NCBI GenBank assembly: GCA_947631195.1 | Contig: CANRKK010000001.1 | Span: 124,001 to 188,000 of the forward strand | DNA length: 64,000 nucleotides | Origin: an uncultured Clostridia bacterium | GTDB taxonomy: Bacteria; Bacillota; Clostridia; Christensenellales; Borkfalkiaceae | Reading direction: 5' to 3' | Shown: positions 9,078 to 19,592 of the stretch, one piece after another | Numbering within the stretch: position 1 is the first letter of the stretch | Layout of the letters: each line of letters starts with the position of its first letter | The notes under the pieces: generated by a model | The model's input: only the letters and a program-made list of their open reading frames with translations | Database searches by the model: none | Told to the model about the DNA's origin: nothing | Program-made: the position numbers and the translations under genes

Positions 9078-11438
9078 CTATTTGAGTTTTACAAAAGTAA
9101 CGCCCGTTTCACCTTCTCCGTATTTGCCGGCGCGATACTCTGCAACATTTTTATGCCTTTTGAGATGCGCCCAGATTGCCGCCCTCAATTTTCCCGTTCC
9201 TACGCCGTGAATTATTTTTATTTCCGCAAGGTTATCGGTTACGGCTCTGTCTATAAAGTTGTCCACCTCGTACAGAGCTTCGCCAACCGTCAGCCCGAGC
9301 AGATTGATTTCGAGTATTGGTTGTTCGCGCGGGATCTTTTTGACCACTTTAATTTGCGGCGCCGCCTTTTGTTCTTCCTCTATGACCTGCAAATCTTTAA
9401 GTTTTAAATGCATTTTTATGCTACCGCACAGCACTTCGGCCTCGCCTTTTTGCTTGTTAAAAGCCAAAACTTCCCCGCGGGTCTCCATCGGTACTATATA
9501 CACCCGCACGCCTGCCCTAATGTTGTCCGCTGTGGCGGCCGCAAATTGGTTAACTTTTTTCTGCCCGCCCTCCTCAACGTAGGCGGCGTCGATTAGATTA
9601 TTTTTAAGAGTGCGCGCGCGTATCAGGTCGCTTTCTGAAACGTTTTGCTTTTTGGCGATATCTTCGATTTCGGCAAGCAATTCCTCGGCTTCGGCCGTCC
9701 TCTCGTTTATTATGCGCCTGCTTTCGCTCCTCGCCGTCTTTGCAATTTTTTCACGCTCTCTATTGAGCTCGTCCGTCAATCTGTTTACTTCGACAATTTT
9801 ATTTTGCCATTCTTTTTTAAGATTTTCGGCCTCGGCACACTTCAAATCGGCCTCAACCCTGCTCTCTTCCGCCTTACGGACTATGTTTTCAAAATTCCGT
9901 CCGCCCTCGGATAAATATACAGTGGCATTTTGCAGGATATCTTCATCCATTCCCAGCCTTCTTGCGATTGCCAGCGCATTGCTGGCTCCGGGAAGGCCGA
10001 TTTTTATGCTGTATAGAGGCTTTAACGTAGTGGCGTCGAATTCCATACTTGCATTTTCAATTCCGTCTACGGTATAGGCAAACTCTTTCAACGGAGTAAA
10101 GTGCGTAGTCACAATGCCCCTGCACCCTACGTCAAGCAATTTTTTGACTACGGCTTTTGCAAGTGCCTGCCCTTCGTCTGGGTTTGTTCCTCCGCCCAGC
10201 TCGTCTATGAGCACCAGACTGTTCTTTGTGACCTCTCTGCAAATTTTAATTATATTTTCAATGTGCGAGGAAAAAGTTGACAAACTGTCCTCGATACTTT
10301 GGCTGTCGCCTATATCCGAAAAGACATCGCCGAACACAGCAACGCTGCTGCCGTCTGCGGTAGGGATAAACAGTCCGCACGCCGCCATAAGGCAAAACAG
10401 ACCCGACATCTTGAGAGTAACCGTTTTGCCGCCCGTATTTGCGCCGCTCAACAATAAAAAATTGTATTTTGCGCCAAGCTCAACGGACACGGGCACAACT
10501 TTATTTTTGTCTATCAACGGATGGCGGCCCTTGATAATATTGATATAGCCGTTGGAATTTACCTTGGGTTCGGTGCATTTGTGCGCATATCCGAATTCAG
10601 CCATGGCCAACCTGCAATCTATTTCCGCAAGAATTTCAACATCGGTATTCAATTGGCACGCCAAAGCGCCGACGCGTGCCGAAAGCGCCCTCAATATCGC
10701 TTCAATCTCTTCCTTTTCGTCGATAGCCAGCGCAACAAGCTCATTATTGAGTTCAAGTACATATTCGGGTTCTATAAAAAACGTTGCGCCCGTTTTCGAG
10801 CGGTCATGGATAAAACCTTTGATATGGCTCTTGTGCTCCGCCTTTACGGGAATTACATATCTGTCATTTCTGATGGTAACGATCGCGTCCTGCAAATATT
10901 CCGCATTCCGCCCGCTGATATATTCGGCTAATTTATCGCGTATGCGTTCGTTTAAGCTCTTGATTTTGCTTCGTATGGCATAGAGTTTATCGCTTGCCCT
11001 GTCGCTGACCGTATCGTCGCTGAGTATTTTTTCGGTAATATCCCCCTCAAGTCCGCTATCGAAATACAGCTTGTCCGCAATAGCTTTCATGAGCACTATG
11101 TCGCTGTCATTGACGGAACTTATCGAAGTATATGCAACGCGGACGGCGCGCAAAAGCCCGTCAACGCACAACAATTCGGCGCACGAAAGCGTTGATTTTT
11201 TCTGCGCTCGGGTTATAATATCACCCATATCGCCGAACTGCTCAACCTTGCCGATACCGTAGGTATATAGCAACTTGTCGCACTCGCGCGTCAAAGCCAA
11301 ACGGCGGCGGACTTCGTTGATATCGGCCGACGGAAGCATGCCGATAATCTTATTTTTGCCGCTCTCGAGATTCGCGTATCCCGCAGCCAAAGATAGTATT
11401 TTATTGAGTTCAAGTTTTTCTAAACTGTTTTTATCCAT
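9078..11438 (-). CDS. mutS2: MutS2 family ATPase/endonuclease with C-terminal Smr domain
   Basis: LLSGANTGGKTVTLK (Walker A), LVLIDELGGGTNPDEGQAL (Walker B), Smr domain IKIIHGVGTGKLRAAIWAHLKRHKNV. Confidence 0.96.
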   Translation of the reverse strand: MDKNSLEKLELNKILSLAAGYANLESGKNKIIGMLPSADINEVRRRLALTRECDKLLYTYGIGKVEQFGDMGDIITRAQKKSTLSCAELLCVDGLLRAVRVAYTSISSVNDSDIVLMKAIADKLYFDSGLEGDITEKILSDDTVSDRASDKLYAIRSKIKSLNERIRDKLAEYISGRNAEYLQDAIVTIRNDRYVIPVKAEHKSHIKGFIHDRSKTGATFFIEPEYVLELNNELVALAIDEKEEIEAILRALSARVGALACQLNTDVEILAEIDCRLAMAEFGYAHKCTEPKVNSNGYINIIKGRHPLIDKNKVVPVSVELGAKYNFLLLSGANTGGKTVTLKMSGLFCLMAACGLFIPTADGSSVAVFGDVFSDIGDSQSIEDSLSTFSSHIENIIKICREVTKNSLVLIDELGGGTNPDEGQALAKAVVKKLLDVGCRGIVTTHFTPLKEFAYTVDGIENASMEFDATTLKPLYSIKIGLPGASNALAIARRLGMDEDILQNATVYLSEGGRNFENIVRKAEESRVEADLKCAEAENLKKEWQNKIVEVNRLTDELNREREKIAKTARSESRRIINERTAEAEELLAEIEDIAKKQNVSESDLIRARTLKNNLIDAAYVEEGGQKKVNQFAAATADNIRAGVRVYIVPMETRGEVLAFNKQKGEAEVLCGSIKMHLKLKDLQVIEEEQKAAPQIKVVKKIPREQPILEINLLGLTVGEALYEVDNFIDRAVTDNLAEIKIIHGVGTGKLRAAIWAHLKRHKNVAEYRAGKYGEGETGVTFVKLK

Positions 11439-13598
11439 TTATAATACCGGTGAATTGCCGTGACCGTGCGTGAATTTTATATAAAGTTCCCTTTGTTTTT
11501 CTTCGTCGGCGCAAACGGAAACCGTTTTGTTACATTCATCCTCGAGCGTGCAGTCCAAAAATGTCCCAACGGGCGAAACGCCGACAAGATTGACACAATT
11601 AAACACCTCAAAGCGGCATAAAGACGTTTGATACCGTCTGACAGGAAATTTGCGGCCGTTCTCGTCGGTGAGCGTATATTTTGCCCTCCTGTCACATTCC
11701 CCGCACCTTCTTCCGAACGGGCAATAGATCAAATCCATAACTTTGATATTCCCTGCGGATAGGGCAAACGCGTTTGCAACTCCTAACTTTTTCTGCTCCG
11801 AAAATGTCAGCTCTTTGGAAAGTACTATATAATCTGCAGGGCAATATGCAACGTCTATGGCATTGGAAATATTCAATCCCGTGCCCGCGAAAAGCGGCAT
11901 ATCAAGTTCTTCGGCAAGCTCTATCGCCCAGCCGCTTTCGCAATATAGACCTCCGTAACGGGCGATTTGCGGCTTTATTGCCACGATTTCGGCCGAGGTC
12001 ATAAACGGCGGCAAATATAGATATAATTCTTTGTTCACGCCGGCGTCGTCCATATAATCGGCGGGCTTGTAAATTGTGAAATCGGCTTTGCTCGGCGCAT
12101 TTTCTGCAGAAATCACGGCTATTTTATTATTTTCCGCAATTTCAAGTTGCGGGATAGTGTGATTTTTGTCAATATGCGGATTTTTTGTTGCCGAAATAGA
12201 ATCAAAATATTTGTTGTAGACAGCGCGGCGCAACGCGTTCAATTCGGAAGCCGCCATAAAAATGCCGTCCGTTTCAATTTTCTCATATTCTATCCGATAG
12301 GGATATTTGTCGACTTTATTGAAACAATCCTTGACCTGCTCGGGAGTGATCGGGCGGTTGTTGGCGCGCGGCAAAACACTTTCGCCGTAAAACGTTTGTC
12401 CGTTTACCGTAACCGTGGGCAACTCTCCGAAACACAAACGAATGGACAGCCTTACGGCAATCTTCCGTGATACAGACAATAGTTCCGCGTTCAACGCCGA
12501 ATCGGTAGTCACAAAAACTTTATCGCCGCTGCGCAATACCGCTCTGGAACTTATTATAAAACCCCGTGCGGTATTCTCCGCAAAATCGGCGCCGCCCACC
12601 TCCTTGCCGCCGCGCAGTATTTTAAAGCTGTCTCCCTTGCCGAATTTTTCTTTTGACATGCAGAGATATTTGCCGTTTTCAACTTTTAAAACACCCGCAA
12701 ATTCGCCGATATGACCCTGAACCGAAGAAGAAATGAACGTTTTGTCCTGTCCGAAAGCAAGCCCGCGCGTATAATTGCCGCGGTTATAGGTCCGCTTAAG
12801 ATCGCTTAAATCCTTGTCGGCAGCGCTATTTTTCAATAAATTTTTATAGTATTTAACGGCGGCAGACACATATTCGGGCCTGCGCATGCGCCCTTCTATT
12901 TTAAAAGACGACACGCCCGCTTCAATCAAATCTGAAATTTTGCCGCCAACGCTCAGATCGGACAGCGAAAGCCTGTATGCCTTTTCGGTGTAACCGTCCC
13001 TGTCTATGGAATAAAGTTTTCTGCAAGGCTGCTTGCATCTGCCCCGGTTCCCGCTGTTCCCTCCCGCAAAAGAGGACATATAGCACTGCCCCGAAAAACA
13101 TGTGCACAGCGCGCCCTGTACAAAAACTTCGGTTTCAATTATCTTTGTTATGAGCTTTATTTCCTCAACGGGCGTTTCCCGCGCCAAAATCACACGGTCA
13201 AACCCATATTTTTTTGCAAGCGTCGCGCCATAAACATTGCAAACTCCCGCCTGTGTGGAAAGATAAAGTTTAATTTGCGGATAGTTTTCTTTTATAAATT
13301 TGCCCAAAAAAATGTCGGACAAAATGATAGCGTCGGCCCCGTTGTTCCATGCCTCGATAAGCGCGGTCAAAAAACCGTCGAGCTCTTCGTCCTTAATCAG
13401 CGTATTCATGGCGACATACACTTTTACGCCGAAAGCGTGCGCCATGCGCGCAACCGCGGCAAAGCTATCGGTATCAAAATTTTCGGCCGAACTTCTTGCC
13501 GAAAACCGCACAAGACCCAAATATATTGCGTCCGCACCTGAATTTATAGCCGCGTATGCACTTTTTATGTCACCTGCAGGGGCTAATATTTCACACAT
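11439..13598 (-). CDS. U32 family peptidase (DUF3656-type, long form)
   Basis: MCEILAPAGDIKSAYAAINSGADAIYLGL...VFVQGALCTCFSGQCYMSSFAGGNSGNRGRCKQPCRKLY. Start corrected to the internal ATG. Confidence 0.94.
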   Translation of the reverse strand: MCEILAPAGDIKSAYAAINSGADAIYLGLVRFSARSSAENFDTDSFAAVARMAHAFGVKVYVAMNTLIKDEELDGFLTALIEAWNNGADAIILSDIFLGKFIKENYPQIKLYLSTQAGVCNVYGATLAKKYGFDRVILARETPVEEIKLITKIIETEVFVQGALCTCFSGQCYMSSFAGGNSGNRGRCKQPCRKLYSIDRDGYTEKAYRLSLSDLSVGGKISDLIEAGVSSFKIEGRMRRPEYVSAAVKYYKNLLKNSAADKDLSDLKRTYNRGNYTRGLAFGQDKTFISSSVQGHIGEFAGVLKVENGKYLCMSKEKFGKGDSFKILRGGKEVGGADFAENTARGFIISSRAVLRSGDKVFVTTDSALNAELLSVSRKIAVRLSIRLCFGELPTVTVNGQTFYGESVLPRANNRPITPEQVKDCFNKVDKYPYRIEYEKIETDGIFMAASELNALRRAVYNKYFDSISATKNPHIDKNHTIPQLEIAENNKIAVISAENAPSKADFTIYKPADYMDDAGVNKELYLYLPPFMTSAEIVAIKPQIARYGGLYCESGWAIELAEELDMPLFAGTGLNISNAIDVAYCPADYIVLSKELTFSEQKKLGVANAFALSAGNIKVMDLIYCPFGRRCGECDRRAKYTLTDENGRKFPVRRYQTSLCRFEVFNCVNLVGVSPVGTFLDCTLEDECNKTVSVCADEEKQRELYIKFTHGHGNSPVL

Positions 13599-13602
13599 AG
13601 TA

Positions 13603-14424
13603 CTATGAATATCCGAATTTTTTGATAATTTGGGCGATTGCCCCGTCATTATTTGATACAGAAACAAAGTCTGCGGCATCTTTAAGCGGTTGGGCGGCAT
13701 TGCCCACAGCGCAACCTATTCCCGCCGCCAATATCATGGACAAGTCGTTTAGATTGTCCCCTGCCGCCACGGTTTTTTCAATCGGAATATTATAGTGCTC
13801 CGCAAGAAACTTAAGCGCCTCTCCCTTGTTATCTCCAATCGGGGAAATTTCAACCAATACGGTGGCGCTGCAAGTTACGTCAAACCTGTCGCCCACGCGG
13901 CTTTGCATTTCGCTATATAGGCTTTCCCTCTCCGCCTCGCTCACTATGCTCAAAACTTTTTGGCAATACAGCTTGTGTTCAACGACAAAATCAGACATTT
14001 TTCCGCCGATATGTACTGCCTGCACGCCAATTATTTCTTCATAACGCCTTAAATACGGGTTATCCGCGGCATAGTTTGTATAAATCGTTTCGTCTGCATA
14101 TACGTTTATGCCGTAGCCGAGTTCCTCGAGATTTTTGCAAACTTCGGCGGCTTCGTTACAATTCATGCCGCCGTTTTTAATTATTTTTCCCGTCTCGATA
14201 TCCGCAATTACCGTGCCCTGATAGGCTATAACAAGCCCTTTGAGCTTTAGAGCGCGCACCTGCGGCAATATGGATTTTAGCATTCTCCCTGTGCAAACGG
14301 CAAAGATGCCCCCTTCGGATATATATTCATTTATGGCTTCGCGCACTTCGGGCAGAATCCGCTGATGGTCGTCAATTAATGTGCCGTCAAAGTCCGATAC
14401 GATTAAGCCGCAATTTATCTTCAT
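13603..14424 (-). CDS. Cof-type HAD-IIB family hydrolase
   Basis: IVSDFDGTLIDDHQRI...FAVCTGRMLKSI...AAGDNLNDLSMILAAGIGCAVGNA. Confidence 0.93.
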   Translation of the reverse strand: MKINCGLIVSDFDGTLIDDHQRILPEVREAINEYISEGGIFAVCTGRMLKSILPQVRALKLKGLVIAYQGTVIADIETGKIIKNGGMNCNEAAEVCKNLEELGYGINVYADETIYTNYAADNPYLRRYEEIIGVQAVHIGGKMSDFVVEHKLYCQKVLSIVSEAERESLYSEMQSRVGDRFDVTCSATVLVEISPIGDNKGEALKFLAEHYNIPIEKTVAAGDNLNDLSMILAAGIGCAVGNAAQPLKDAADFVSVSNNDGAIAQIIKKFGYS

Positions 14425-16232
14425 ATATTATTCTCTAAATACTCTTTGATTTTTTGTGCGAGGGCCATGCTTATTCCGTCGCAGGACGCCAACTCTTCCC
14501 GGCTTGCGGTAATTATTTTATCGAGATTACCGAATTTTTCAAGCAAAGCCATTCTCTTAACCTTGCCTATTCCGTCGATTTGCGACAAAACCGAACTGAG
14601 ATTGCGTTTTGAATGAATATTTCTGAAATAAGTTATTGCAAACCTGTGCGCCTCGTCGCGAATGCGCTGCAACATTTTAAGCGAGTAGTCCCTATGGGAG
14701 ATTTTTATGCTGTCGTTTGAATTAAGTGTAAACACTTCTTCCTCGCGCTTGGCGATGGAAACAAGCTCTATTCCCTCTATGTTTTTGCCGTCAAATATTT
14801 CTTTAACTGCTGAAAGCTGCCCCTTGCCGCCGTCGATTATTATCAGGTCGGGCTTGGGAAATTTATCCTCTTCGTCCGTGCCGAGCTTATCGAGCCTGCG
14901 CGTAAGTACTTCCTGCAATGAGGCAAAGTCGTTTGCTCCGTCAACCGTCTTAATTTTAAAGCGGCGGTAGCTGTTCCTGTCCGCCTCGCCGTCAATAAAC
15001 ACAACCATCGACCCGACTTTGTCAACGCCGCTGATGTTGGAAATATCGTAACATTCCATTCTGCGCGGATAGGTTTTAAGCCCGAGAAGTTGCTGCAACC
15101 GTTTGCAGGCATTTACAGTCATATCGTCTTTGTGACGGATTTTATCTACCGACTTTTCAAGATATTCCGCTGCGTTTTGCTGCGCCATTTTAAGCAATTT
15201 AAACTTGTCACCCTGTTTTGCAACAGTAATTTCAACGTTTTTATCAAATTTATCTTTAAAATATGTCTGTAAAAGTTCAGTTTCGCAGAAGTCCTCAACG
15301 ATAATCTCGGCGGGCGGCTCGTGCCTGAGATAATACTGCGAAATAAAGCTGGTCAACGCCTCGCCGTCGGACATATGCGCCTCATCCAAAGCAAAGCTGC
15401 AGCCGCCCTGCATAATCCCCTTTCGCGTTACAAGTATGCTGACCGCCGAGTATAGATTATTCGTAGCATAGGCAATTATATCGGCGTCTATGGCTTTATT
15501 CAACGACGGCAATCTCTTTGCTTCGAGTTTTGAAAGCATGCCCAACTTGTTTTTGTAATCGAGCGCCAATTCAAAGTTTTCGTTCTCGGCCGCGGCAAAC
15601 ATCTTTGATTTAAGCAGATCTTCGGCCTCTTTTAAATTCCCGTCAAGAAAATCGAGCGCCTTTTTAACCTGCACCGAATATTCTTCTGGCGTAACTTTTG
15701 CTGCGCAGGGCGCCAGACATCTGCCTATGTGATAGTTTAAACATTCGCGCTTGGGTTTGGAATTTATGGCGGTATGGCATAGCCGCACGCAAAACGTAAG
15801 CTGGAGCGTATCCAGAATGTCTTTGCAGTTGATGCCGCCCATAAAGGGTCCGAAGTATTTGCACCCGTCTTTTTTGATTTTCCGCGTTATATAAAAATTG
15901 GGGAATTTTTCCCGCAGGTCCACTTTTATATACGGGTAGGTCTTGTCGTCCTTTAATAAAATGTTATATTTGGGCTTGTACTTTTTGATAAGATTGTTTT
16001 CAAGCGCAAGGGCGTCTATCTCCGAAGAAGTTATGATATAGTTGAAATCTGCAATATTTTCAACCATCTTTGTAACTTTTTCGGGTTTTGGCGAATTATG
16101 GAAATATTGGCGCACGCGGTTTTTGAGCACGCGCGCCTTGCCGACGTATATAACATTTGAGTATTGGTCAAGCATTATATACACTCCCGGATTATCGGGA
16201 AGCAATTTGAGTTTTTCCTTAATTACGTCCAT
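14421..16232 (-). CDS. uvrC: Excinuclease ABC subunit C
   Basis: LPDNPGVYIMLDQYSNVIYVGKARVLKNRVRQYF (GIY-YIG), UVR region, HhH C-terminus. Start at ATG after AGGTGAG. Confidence 0.97.
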   Translation of the reverse strand: MDVIKEKLKLLPDNPGVYIMLDQYSNVIYVGKARVLKNRVRQYFHNSPKPEKVTKMVENIADFNYIITSSEIDALALENNLIKKYKPKYNILLKDDKTYPYIKVDLREKFPNFYITRKIKKDGCKYFGPFMGGINCKDILDTLQLTFCVRLCHTAINSKPKRECLNYHIGRCLAPCAAKVTPEEYSVQVKKALDFLDGNLKEAEDLLKSKMFAAAENENFELALDYKNKLGMLSKLEAKRLPSLNKAIDADIIAYATNNLYSAVSILVTRKGIMQGGCSFALDEAHMSDGEALTSFISQYYLRHEPPAEIIVEDFCETELLQTYFKDKFDKNVEITVAKQGDKFKLLKMAQQNAAEYLEKSVDKIRHKDDMTVNACKRLQQLLGLKTYPRRMECYDISNISGVDKVGSMVVFIDGEADRNSYRRFKIKTVDGANDFASLQEVLTRRLDKLGTDEEDKFPKPDLIIIDGGKGQLSAVKEIFDGKNIEGIELVSIAKREEEVFTLNSNDSIKISHRDYSLKMLQRIRDEAHRFAITYFRNIHSKRNLSSVLSQIDGIGKVKRMALLEKFGNLDKIITASREELASCDGISMALAQKIKEYLENNI

Positions 16233-16295
16233 ACTCACCTAATTTATATTATACCACCGCCTGCAAATTTTTGCAATATTTAGACGATATAAACA

Positions 16296-16328
16296 GGACC
16301 GCCCCGCATATCTGACGGGGCAGGTCCC
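16296..16328 (-). terminator. Terminator downstream of the pectate lyase gene
   Basis: GGACCTGCCCCGTCAGATATGCGGGGCGGTCC hairpin followed by TGTTTATAT on the minus strand. Confidence 0.65.
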
Positions 16329-16344
16329 ACTTTATTATGATAAA

Positions 16345-19041
16345 TTATTTAAGAACTCCGGCGAGTTTAGGCACTTCTTCCTTTACTTTCTCCGCAGTCA
16401 GCATTTTAAATCCCGAATCCAATCTCGTCTGTTTGTCTATAGGATCATAATAGAAATATGAGTCATCGGTATCAAAGTTTTTATTGAAGATATTGTCGTT
16501 TGCAACAGCTTGTGTTCTGTCTGTAACCTCAATTACTGTTTTACCGAGATAAGTTGAGCTAACCTTTTTGCCGCTAAATACGCATTGGAAAACCTTTGCT
16601 ACTCCTTTTTTACTATCTCCTTCTTTTGTTTCGATTGGATTATTGGCATTATCAAAATAGCAATACTCAATAAAAGCGTAGCCTCCTGCGCGTATAGACA
16701 TGTTTGTGCCCGTTGACCCGTCATAGTAGTTGTTATACATGTGCATGTTGGCCTGTCTTGCAAGCGGAAGTCTGCTGTTGCAGTCCTCGTACCAGTTGTG
16801 GTGGAAAGTTACGCACGCCGTTTTTTGCGTATCGCCGCCGCCAATGAGGCCTGTTTTATGATTTTTGTAGTAGTGATTATACGAAAGAGTTATATAGGAG
16901 TTCTTTTTGAAGTCGGTTGCGCCGTCGCCCTCATGCTTATCCTGCTCGGGGCAAACGTCCCAATAATTCTTACCCTCCAAGAAAGTGTTGTTGTGTACCC
17001 AAATATTTTTCGAATCGAATTTCGTCGCGTCGGTTTGGTCCTCTCCTCCCTCAAAGCTGCAGGCGTCCTCGGTGTAGTCTTCAAATGTAAGATTTCTCAC
17101 TTCAATTGAATTGCAACTCTTCCAAGTAAAGCCCCATTGGAATATACGTGCGTCGGTACCGACACCTTCAACCGTCACATTGCTTGCACCCGATATCGAG
17201 CAATTGTTCCATGCCGAATCGTATTCACCGTCCTTATACGTCGCTTTGCTTGATAATCCTTCAAGTTCGGAATATACGGAAGTATTTAAAGTGTTATACC
17301 CGCCATTTATAAGCTCGGCCTGCGTCAATTTACTGCTGTCGGTGGGAAGCTGCTTTTTGTTTAAACCTATTACTTTTGACGCGGGCAGATGATTATTGCC
17401 GTCATAATCTTTGCCGTCGGTGAAATTTCCGCCCTTATCGTAGTTGATTTCATTCCATGTGGCCGCACCTACAGTGCCCAAAATTCTTATGACTAACGGC
17501 TTGCTTTCCATCTTGCTCGCATTGGTAAGAATATTTACCAAGCCTGTTCTATTGGAGCCTCCTATAGCCGCCTTGACCGAATTTTTTGTTTCTTCGGTTA
17601 CATAAACTACCACTGCGCCGTCTTTTAACGTGCCGTCGTCGTTATACGCGCCAACACCTTGGTCATACATAAAATGCGCGTAGCCCGAGCGGTCGTGTTT
17701 TGACACGCTAACCGAAACAGTAGCGGTTTTATCATTTGCCCCGACGCGTACGGTGTATTGCCCCGCCGAAAGCCCGAGAATATCGGCGCGCACCTTGTTG
17801 CCGCTTACACGTATTAGCTCTTTGTCGATAGCCTTGTACGCGCTTGCGCCCGTTTCGGCCCTATATTCTACTTTATAATCAGAAGCGGTTGTGCCTTGCA
17901 AAAGTTCAATTTCAACGAACGCCCCCTCGGCATAGCCGCCCGAAGAAAGCACCTTAAGTTTATTGACGTCGGGCTTGGGCGTCCATTTTGCATAGAATTT
18001 TTTATTGCCCGTAGACGTTGCCGAAATTTCCGTAACGGCATTTCCGGTGCAGCTTTCATCCTCAAACCAGCCGCCGAAATCATTGCCGTCTTTCGTTACG
18101 TCTGTAGGCAGTTTGGTAACCGTGCCGTACGTGTAGGAAGCGATACTGCCGTTGTTTATTTTGCCTCCGTTCGTTTCAAAAGTCACGGTATATGTTTTTA
18201 CGCGCCAATGGGCATACAGAGTAAAGCTGCCTGTAACTCCCTGTGAAAAATTATACTCACTTCCGCCGGTCTTATCGGTAAACCATCCCAAAAAGTCATA
18301 GCCTATTCTCGATTTTTCACCGGGGTTGGGGACCATGCTGCCGGACGAAACCTCCGTTTTTTCGGTCGCCGCGCCTTCATAATTCAAGTCAAAAGTTACT
18401 GTGTACTTCTGCGGTTCGGTTTGGTCAACCTTAGTCCACTTTGCATAATAATTTTTATTTCCTGTAGCGTTTGCGGGTATTTCAACAACGGCGGTTCCCG
18501 TGCAATTTTCATTTTCAAACCAGCCGTCAAAAGTATAGCCGCTTCTCTCAACTTCGGGCAATTTTACCGCCGTTCCGGGCGTATATTTTTTTATGTCCGT
18601 ATATCCCTGTTTGAAATTTCCGCTGTTAAGGTGCAATGTAACGGAATACTCGGTGGGCTCGGAAGTGTTTCCGCCGCCTTGGCTATCCGGATTCCATTTT
18701 GCCCAAAATTCCTTGTTTTCGTGGGCGTCGGCGGCCTCAATTTTCGTGTAGCTTTCGCCGTCGAGCGATGCATTATCATACCAACCGCCGAACTTATAGC
18801 CGGTGCACGTGGCGTTTTGCGGGAGCACAACTTCCTCATTTTCGTTAAACGTTATGGTGTTTCCGCCCGCCAAAGATCCGCCGTTGAGATGCAGCGTTAC
18901 GGTGTAAGTTACACCCTGCGTACCGCCCGAACCGTCCCCAAACGGAATTGTGCATGCAGTTTGCAGTATAGCGCCCAACCATATTACGCATACCAAAACA
19001 ACGGTTATAAAATTTAACGGTTTAAACTTCTTGCGTTTCAT
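16345..19041 (-). CDS. Secreted PL1-family pectate lyase-like protein with four N-terminal InlB B-repeat (Flg_new-type) domains
   Basis: Signal/lipoprotein-like N-terminus; four repeats of the form Y-TVTLHLNGG...GY-F-GW(Y/F)-(N/D)...(F/Y)-AKW; C-terminal beta-helix with VTFHHNWYEDCNSRLPLARQANMHMYNNYY typical of PL1. Start after GGGGGGAGAAA. Confidence 0.87.
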   Translation of the reverse strand: MKRKKFKPLNFITVVLVCVIWLGAILQTACTIPFGDGSGGTQGVTYTVTLHLNGGSLAGGNTITFNENEEVVLPQNATCTGYKFGGWYDNASLDGESYTKIEAADAHENKEFWAKWNPDSQGGGNTSEPTEYSVTLHLNSGNFKQGYTDIKKYTPGTAVKLPEVERSGYTFDGWFENENCTGTAVVEIPANATGNKNYYAKWTKVDQTEPQKYTVTFDLNYEGAATEKTEVSSGSMVPNPGEKSRIGYDFLGWFTDKTGGSEYNFSQGVTGSFTLYAHWRVKTYTVTFETNGGKINNGSIASYTYGTVTKLPTDVTKDGNDFGGWFEDESCTGNAVTEISATSTGNKKFYAKWTPKPDVNKLKVLSSGGYAEGAFVEIELLQGTTASDYKVEYRAETGASAYKAIDKELIRVSGNKVRADILGLSAGQYTVRVGANDKTATVSVSVSKHDRSGYAHFMYDQGVGAYNDDGTLKDGAVVVYVTEETKNSVKAAIGGSNRTGLVNILTNASKMESKPLVIRILGTVGAATWNEINYDKGGNFTDGKDYDGNNHLPASKVIGLNKKQLPTDSSKLTQAELINGGYNTLNTSVYSELEGLSSKATYKDGEYDSAWNNCSISGASNVTVEGVGTDARIFQWGFTWKSCNSIEVRNLTFEDYTEDACSFEGGEDQTDATKFDSKNIWVHNNTFLEGKNYWDVCPEQDKHEGDGATDFKKNSYITLSYNHYYKNHKTGLIGGGDTQKTACVTFHHNWYEDCNSRLPLARQANMHMYNNYYDGSTGTNMSIRAGGYAFIEYCYFDNANNPIETKEGDSKKGVAKVFQCVFSGKKVSSTYLGKTVIEVTDRTQAVANDNIFNKNFDTDDSYFYYDPIDKQTRLDSGFKMLTAEKVKEEVPKLAGVLK

Positions 19042-19164
19042 TTTCTCCCCCCCATACACATAGGAATGTGCATTTAGATTTTATCACAATGTATATTGAT
19101 TTGCAACGGAATTGAAAATACTTTTCCCCGATAAATGCAAATAGCGGAGTAATCTCCGCTATCG

Positions 19165-19503
19165 TCAATATCCGAGGAATTCCACGCCTTTGAGCATCAC
19201 GTCGTTGACGGTATCGTTAATGAGCGAATAAAAAATAATTTTTCCATGCCTTTCACTCTTGACGATACCGAGATTTTTCAGCAATCTGAGCTGGTGTGAA
19301 ACTGTGGTTTGATTGATTTCCAGCACCCGCGAAAGGTCTGTAACGCACATTTCGGAAATTGCAAGCGCAGAGAGCATCCTAACCCGTGTAGGATCGGCAA
19401 AAATGGAAAAAAAGCACACTATGCTATCCAAAACGTCGCCATTAGGCACATACTCCCTGACTAAATCTTTTGTACGCCTGTCTAAAAGCATTGTGTCCTG
19501 CAT
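19165..19503 (-). CDS. ArsR/SmtB-family metalloregulator
   Basis: FADPTRVRMLSALAISEMCVTDLSRVLEINQTTVSHQLRLLKNLGIVKSERHGKIIFYSL; winged HTH with a Cys in the alpha-3 position. Confidence 0.92.
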   Translation of the reverse strand: MQDTMLLDRRTKDLVREYVPNGDVLDSIVCFFSIFADPTRVRMLSALAISEMCVTDLSRVLEINQTTVSHQLRLLKNLGIVKSERHGKIIFYSLINDTVNDVMLKGVEFLGY

Positions 19504-19521
19504 AGGTCCACCTCCGCTTTA

Positions 19522-19550
19522 ATTATAAGCCCCGTATGGTTATATGTCAA
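19522..19550 (-). promoter_or_regulatory. Perfect consensus sigma-A promoter for the ArsR gene
   Basis: TTGACA - 17 nt (TATAACCATACGGGGCT) - TATAAT. Confidence 0.8.
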
Positions 19551-19592
19551 AGCGTTATAAGGACGTATATTGTCACAAATTGATTTAGATTG

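Noticed and set aside
11477-11695. Alternate-frame ORF within the U32 peptidase gene
   Set aside because: Fully nested in a conserved CDS with no independent RBS.
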